From contig JASWHV010000005.1 in the NCBI GenBank assembly GCA_030760725.1, positions 94,060,622 through 94,124,621 on the forward strand: a stretch of DNA of 64,000 nt, read 5' to 3'. Shown one piece after another: positions 58,851 through 64,000 of this stretch. Below the pieces are notes generated by a model. The model made no database searches and had not been told where the DNA came from. It worked only from the letters and a program-made list of their open reading frames with translations. The DNA is from Neostapfia colusana (taxonomy: Eukaryota > Streptophyta > Magnoliopsida > Poales > Poaceae). Position 1 is the stretch's first letter, and each line of letters begins with the position of its first letter. Both the position numbers and the translations under genes were made by a program.

Positions 58851-60074
58851 ACCTTCCGGCACATCCTCTAGGGCTGTATGATAGGTACACCCGGCTTTTG
58901 GTGCTGTTCCTTGGAGCTGAGCACGGGATTGATTTATACCCTGTTCTGGTGTATTTTCCCGGTGCTGTATCCTTTCTGGACACCTCCTGCTGATGTGACT
59001 CAAATAACCGCACGTGAAGCACGGTTTCTCAGCTGGTTCTATGTTACTCTGAGTACGGACACTGGGTGCATTCTGTTGCGGCACGAACACTTGAGGAACA
59101 GAATATTGCAGCTGCATATACGTTGTTGCAGCTGTCCAAATTCAGAATATTGAGATGAATGACTCGAATATTGTTGGAGTCGTCTAGCCGGCTGCATCAG
59201 CTGATAGTTCAATCTACTGTCTACCACCCGGTATTTCTGAGGAGCAATATTGCTACTATCCGGTGGTACACTGTTCTTTCTTTTCTCAGCCTGAACTTCT
59301 CGCTGAGCATCTTCTACCATGATGGCAGCACTCATCAATTCATTAAAGTTATTTCGATCTGCTAGGACGAGTCTTTCCTTTAACTTAGGATTGAGGCTGC
59401 GAAAGAACCATTCGCACTTTTGTGCCTCAATGTTCACATATTCAGGCGCGTATTGTGCCAGTTTGTTGAACACTTGCCAATGTGAGTATGCATCCCTCCC
59501 TCCTGGTTTTAAGACTAAAAACTCCTCGAGTTTCCATTGAATTATTCCGGAAGGAACATGATAAGCAAGGAATGCCTTCGAGAATTCGGTCCATATGAAC
59601 TGATGTCCAGTTGGTAGGGAGGCGAGTTGATTTGCCAACCATTCACTGGCGGACCTGTAAAGTTGTTGCGCCGCATATAATACTTTCTGATGTTCGGTGC
59701 ATTGGAGCAACCCGAACTTAGATTCAATGGTATGGATGACGGATGCAGCTATCCGCTACCAGAGGATCCTCAGCTTCAATAAAAACCGGTGGTTGAGTCA
59801 CCAAGATATCAACGTAGGAACTCATTTGAGGTTTGCGGATGTCTTCATCTTAACATCCCTCTTGACGGGATGTATTCATCACAAGGGTGCGGAGCAAATC
59901 GGTTCACTCATAGCTTGAACCCGTCATGACAGCCAGAATGTCCGCCATTGTGACTGTAGGTGAAGGTCCTGGTGGCGGCTGCAGTTGCGAAGCTCGCTGC
60001 TCCCACGTTGGAGAGTTATCACCACCACCACCACTGGAATCACCTACTTCACCCATGGAATGAGTTCGCACCAT
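58851..60074 (-). pseudogene. gag of element E, decayed
   Basis: The ATG is at 60074 on the minus strand (MVRTHSMGEVGDSSGGGGDN), one base after TTGCAG as in A. A TGA replaces Arg near 59905. A frameshift lies near 59740, in the stretch before FGLLQC, and another near 59110. The gag core (AAQQLYRSASEWLANQLASLP) and the CCHC knuckle CFTCGYLSHISRRC (about 59026-58985) are kept. It is close to Gag of element A. Confidence 0.88.
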
Positions 60075-62095
60075 TCTGCAATTGCATGAGTTCATTATCA
60101 GTTTAACACCATCACTTGATTTCCATGAACAAAGTAGTGAAACACTGATAATGGAGTCTTAATATTTAAGTAAAATGATTTATGTGCAAACTGATTCACT
60201 AACAGCAATGATTTAAAGAATAACTGGAATAATCACAGTTATAGTCACTCTGTCTCAGATTGACCGGTCCTCAAACAAACCAGATTTATGTTGTCCAAAC
60301 AACAGATTAATGGCTTGGGTTAAATACCAAAGTTGTATATAACCCCAGTACCTTTCCATAAAGTAGCCATTTGCCTCTAACTAAGTTCTAGATCGTAAGT
60401 TACGAGCTTGCAAATTTGACAGAAATTCTGGAGGAATTTCAGCAGCGCCTCCCCTGTACGTCCTCACTTTGAGTCAACTTTTCCATACAGTTAGAAACGT
60501 ATATGGACAAAACTCATAATTATAAAGTTGGAGCACGATTCGTAAGGTTTCTATAATTGTAAGATTTCACATTTTACAATTTGTATACAGGAAGTTATCA
60601 GCAAAATTCCAATCAGTACAGAAACTATACACAGCCTTTGGGTACTCTGGACTGTTTCACTTGTACTGCATATTTCACTCCTTTATAGGAGGATTATGCC
60701 CTGAGGTTGAACAGAAAACTTGTAAAGAACTTCGCAATATTTTCAAAACGTATTTATATGACCCCTTTGCAATCCTGGATCAAAAGATATGATGGTTCAA
60801 AGCTAACAGAATTTCTGGCAGGATTATGACAGCACCTCCCCAGTGGTACCTGGTTTCAATCCACAATTCTAGTTAATTCTTCCCCAGTTTTGGCAAAACT
60901 TTGAATTACAATGTTGTAGAATGTCTCATACCCTTTCCATAAATGTATCACAATGCCCTTAGAGATTTTTCCACCGAGAGACTCTGTTTCAGTTCTACCC
61001 ATTTGTAGCAGTTTTTGGTTTCTAAGGTTTTTGACCAACATTAAGTGTGTTTCATTCCTGGAGGTTTATAGATAAGTTTTATAGAACTTTTGTACCTTTC
61101 CAAAACTGTATCACAAACTTCCATTGGTCTTTTCTACAATGAGTAACATCCTGTACAACTTTCGGCAGAAACACTGCCAAAACAGGGGACTCTGTTTTTG
61201 GATCTCTCTATACTTACATAGCCTTGAGTGGGTTTCTAACACATTTTAACAACTTCATTTGAACTGCCTTCAGTCAAATTTTTACAGAATCTTGAAATTT
61301 AGGAGGTGAGCGAGGTATTGATGCAATCTTCATGACAATGCCGGTACTACGTTCCTCACAAAATAGAAAATCCTAACCGGATTACATCCGGCATATATGT
61401 TCTATTAGTGGCACTAGAATCGTTCACTTGCAAACATGTTCTACTCGTAATACGGATACGTGGTTAGTGTACCTGCATAAAACCACTCAATAATGATGCA
61501 CACATAGGTTTTCTCATTTCAGGCAGGTCCATATCATAATAAAAACATACGCCCCGTATCATTTACATACGGGCCGTCCTTGAGTCAAGTCATGTCTCAA
61601 GGTACATGGTCACGTTTTCACACCACACGACGGGGAACCCGAGTAGAGCGCGAACGGGTCGTCACAGTTGGGAATTTTATCAACCCAACGGATACCACCT
61701 ACTGCCCTGCAGGGCACGCTGATGGCAAGTACTGTGTATGTCCTCCTAGGCTATTTCCAGAAGAACACACTATCGCGTTACCGACCACACGATGGGGTTT
61801 CCACTTTATTGCCTAATGCACGGCAGGGATCAACATTTCATATGAGCTCAGGAACATGAAGAGTTCAAGAGTTTCATATTGACGTCTCACACCAAGCTGT
61901 GAGACCTATACCCTGAACCTCGTTCCTCGCCAGGCGAGCTAACCGAAATTGATCCGCTTTCGGTGGCGTACCTTACCTCTTACCTGGTCGGCGGTGCGTC
62001 GTTACAGAAAATAGTAACAAGTATGTTAGTTAGCCACATACATCACTTATACTACTAATAGACCTTATGTGGGCCTAGTACCGAATCCTCACTCG
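60075..62095 (-). other. Leader of element E, cut near its 5' end
   Basis: It aligns in reverse with leaders A and B: hairpin TCTCACACCAAGCTGTGAGA (61885-61904), palindrome GCCCTGCAGGGC (61704-61715) and ACCGGATTACATCCGGC near 61376. The homology stops at about 62095, some 40 bases short of the expected PBS. There it runs directly into another element's gag (F). No 5' LTR or PBS of E is present. The stretch is about 2.0 kb with no credible ORF. Confidence 0.8.
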
Positions 62096-62824
62096 TAAAA
62101 GAGGTAGATGATTGTCTTCATCTTGTGATGAGTTCCTCTCCCTCTTTTTTCTTTGAGGTAGAGGTTGGAATAATGTTCTTGAGCAATAGCACAGCTCACA
62201 AACTCATCAAAATTCTCTTGGCTAACTTGAGCCAATTCACATCGCAGCCTAGCAGTCAGCCCTCGATAAAAATGGTAACCCCTCATGGATGGTGACTTCA
62301 CATAGTCAAGGACATATTGAGCTAAGCGATTGAATTCCTTCGCATACTCAATAACACTCATGTCCCCTTGCTTCAGACTCCAGAACTCATCATGACTTGT
62401 CTGCATTATGCCGGCAGGGATGAAAGGAGCATGGAATGCAGCTTGGAATTCCGTCCATGTGACACGATGCTCCAGCAAAGCCCTGAAGCTGCTGAGCGGC
62501 ATATAGAGTCTTCGAGAATTCATCACATTGGATCAACCCAAACTTGGACTCAAGGACACGTAACCAGTGATTTGCTTCACAATGGTCAGCCGCCTCGGAG
62601 AATACCGGCGGTTGTGTCGCCAAGAAATCCAGATACGTGCTCTGGGTTGGCATGTGACGTTGATCTTCTCGATCTATGCCTTGCTGAACTAGAGTTTGGA
62701 GAGTTTCATTCATCTTCGCCATAATTTCAGCCAATCCGGTTGGCGATGGCTCTTGTGATGAAGTCGAGTCATTCCCACCTCGACTGGAACCTCCAATCTC
62801 CATTTGAGGATGTGTGCGTACCAT
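62096..62824 (-). pseudogene. gag fragment of element F
   Basis: The minus-strand ATG at 62824 (MVRTHPQMEIGGSSRGG) follows GTGCAG plus one base. The gag core follows (FLATQPPVFSEAADHCEANHWL, LYAAQQLQGFAG). A frame break or small deletion occurs near 62480, then the other frame has WTEFQAAFHAPFIPAGIM, LKQGDMSVIEYAKEFNRLAQY and HFYRGLTARLRCEL, to about 62100. The zinc knuckle and all of pol are missing, as the sequence jumps into leader E. It is a different gag family from A, B, C and E. Confidence 0.82.
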
Positions 62825-64000
62825 ACTGCACGAAACAAAATTTTGAGTCAATCAAAATTCTATCTCAGTAGTAAGTAAAGATAAGTAAAACATGAACATG
62901 TCATGAACTTTATGAAAGCATAACCACATTCATGTTTAAACAAATCTTATGTACGCTAAGCTAATCAGCGGGACTACCCTGACCAGCTCACATAAACTCC
63001 AAATTTTACTCAAGTTATCAACAGATTCTTGACTTGAGTTCAACACCAAAGTTTTAGTAAACTTCAGTATCTTTCCAACGAGTACTTATAGGCTTCTTAA
63101 AGATTTTTCTACAGGAAGTTATGGCTTAAAAACAGAAAGGTCCAGAGAGGTTTTTGCTACTGTCCTGGTCTTGAACAGTTTGCCTTCAACTGGACTTCTC
63201 ACCAACTTAAAGTGTGATTTTGCTCTGGAGGTCTACAAAAGAAATTGTAGAGCACATGAAAATATTTCCAGAACTGTATCATATACCATAATTGATTAAA
63301 TCTACTCAGAGTTATGCTCTGTTAAAGCCCAGCAAGAATTCCTGCCAGAAACAGAGCACTCTGTTTTTGAAAACTTTGACACCTAATTATACTCTCATTT
63401 GAATCTTAGCTCAAAATAAGAGTTCAGTAACTAACATTTGTTTGAAACTTCCATTTTTAGTTGAAAGTTAATTCATGGATCATTTCTTCGTAGGGAAGAG
63501 GATTATATGTTTAGTACGGTGTCGATGCACCGTAAGAATATGTCGGTACTACGTTGCCTCACCAAACGAAAATCCTAAACCGGATTACACCAGCATATGT
63601 GTATGAAAAGTGGCACTAAGACGGTCTCTCGCACACGTGTAATACACTGGATGTTAGTACCTGCAGAAGAACACTCAATAGTGGTGCACTCAAAGGTTTG
63701 TTTCATTTCAGGCAGTTCCATATCTGAAAGTAAATACAAACGCCCGTATCATTGCCATACGGCCATCCTTGAGTTAAGCCACGTCTCAAGGCACGTGATC
63801 GTGTTTCAACACCACACGACGGGGAACCCGAGTATGTCATGAACGGGTCGTCACGATTGGGAATGTTATCAACCCAACAGATACCACCTACTGCCCTGCA
63901 GGGCACGCCGATGGCAAGCGCTGCGTATGTCCTCCTGGGCTATTTCCAGAAGAACACACTATCATGTTACTGACCACACAATGGGGTCTCCACTTACTTG
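62825..64000 (-). other. Leader of element F, runs off the window
   Basis: It is closely similar to leader A in reverse. For example, the block 63180-63240 matches 6720-6785 of A. The palindrome GCCCTGCAGGGC is at 63893-63904. It is nearer to leader A than leader E is, although its gag is more different. There is no ORF of note. The 5' LTR should lie beyond the right edge. Confidence 0.78.

Overview
The window is repeat-rich plant DNA, most likely from a grass (Poaceae). I infer this from the families present: long-LTR Ty3/gypsy chromoviruses of Tekay/Del type and a CACTA (En/Spm) element with a multi-exon Transposase_24 gene. The species cannot be named from the sequence. I found no convincing host gene, tRNA, rRNA or CRISPR array.

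The layout is a stack of nested insertions, most of them provable from target-site duplications (TSDs). An old LTR remnant (Y, 721-1279 and 49537-49607) is interrupted on its left by the end of a reversed LTR (X, 1-720). It is also split by gypsy element A (1280-49536, TSD TGTTG). A's integrase gene is split by gypsy element B (11516-28725, TSD CCTAC). B's truncated 3' LTR carries CACTA element T1 (22175-28633, TSD TAT). A's own 3' LTR is split by gypsy element C (31801-47921, TSD GAGAT). C's 3' LTR is split by a reversed solo LTR of its own family (D, 42999-46445, TSD ATGTA). To the right lie a decayed second CACTA gene (T2, about 49608-51675), a reversed element E related to A (3' LTR, pol, gag and leader, about 51676-62095), and a piece of another reversed element (F, gag and leader, 62096-64000).

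All gag-pol genes are broken by stops, frameshifts or deletions. Two genes are still open: the 560-residue, nine-exon Transposase_24 gene of T1, and a 259-codon ORF between the 5' LTR and gag of element C. T1 has lost the catalytic middle of its main transposase gene, so it could at most supply the accessory protein.

The most striking observation is in element C. Its extra ORF starts with a stretch that lines up, in register from the initiator Met, with the histone H3 tail; eight residues in a row (TARKSTGG) are identical and include the K9/S10 site. The Gag of the same element starts MAGRGKGR, like the H2A/H4 tail. The same element encodes a chromodomain-tailed integrase. I propose, as inference, that this lineage encodes histone-tail mimics. 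Other points are a 3'-splice-like AG directly before the gag ATG in every element, a 12-bp palindrome kept in all four related leaders, a large LTR inverted repeat made by D inside C, and a long hairpin plus arrays of palindromic subterminal units in T1.
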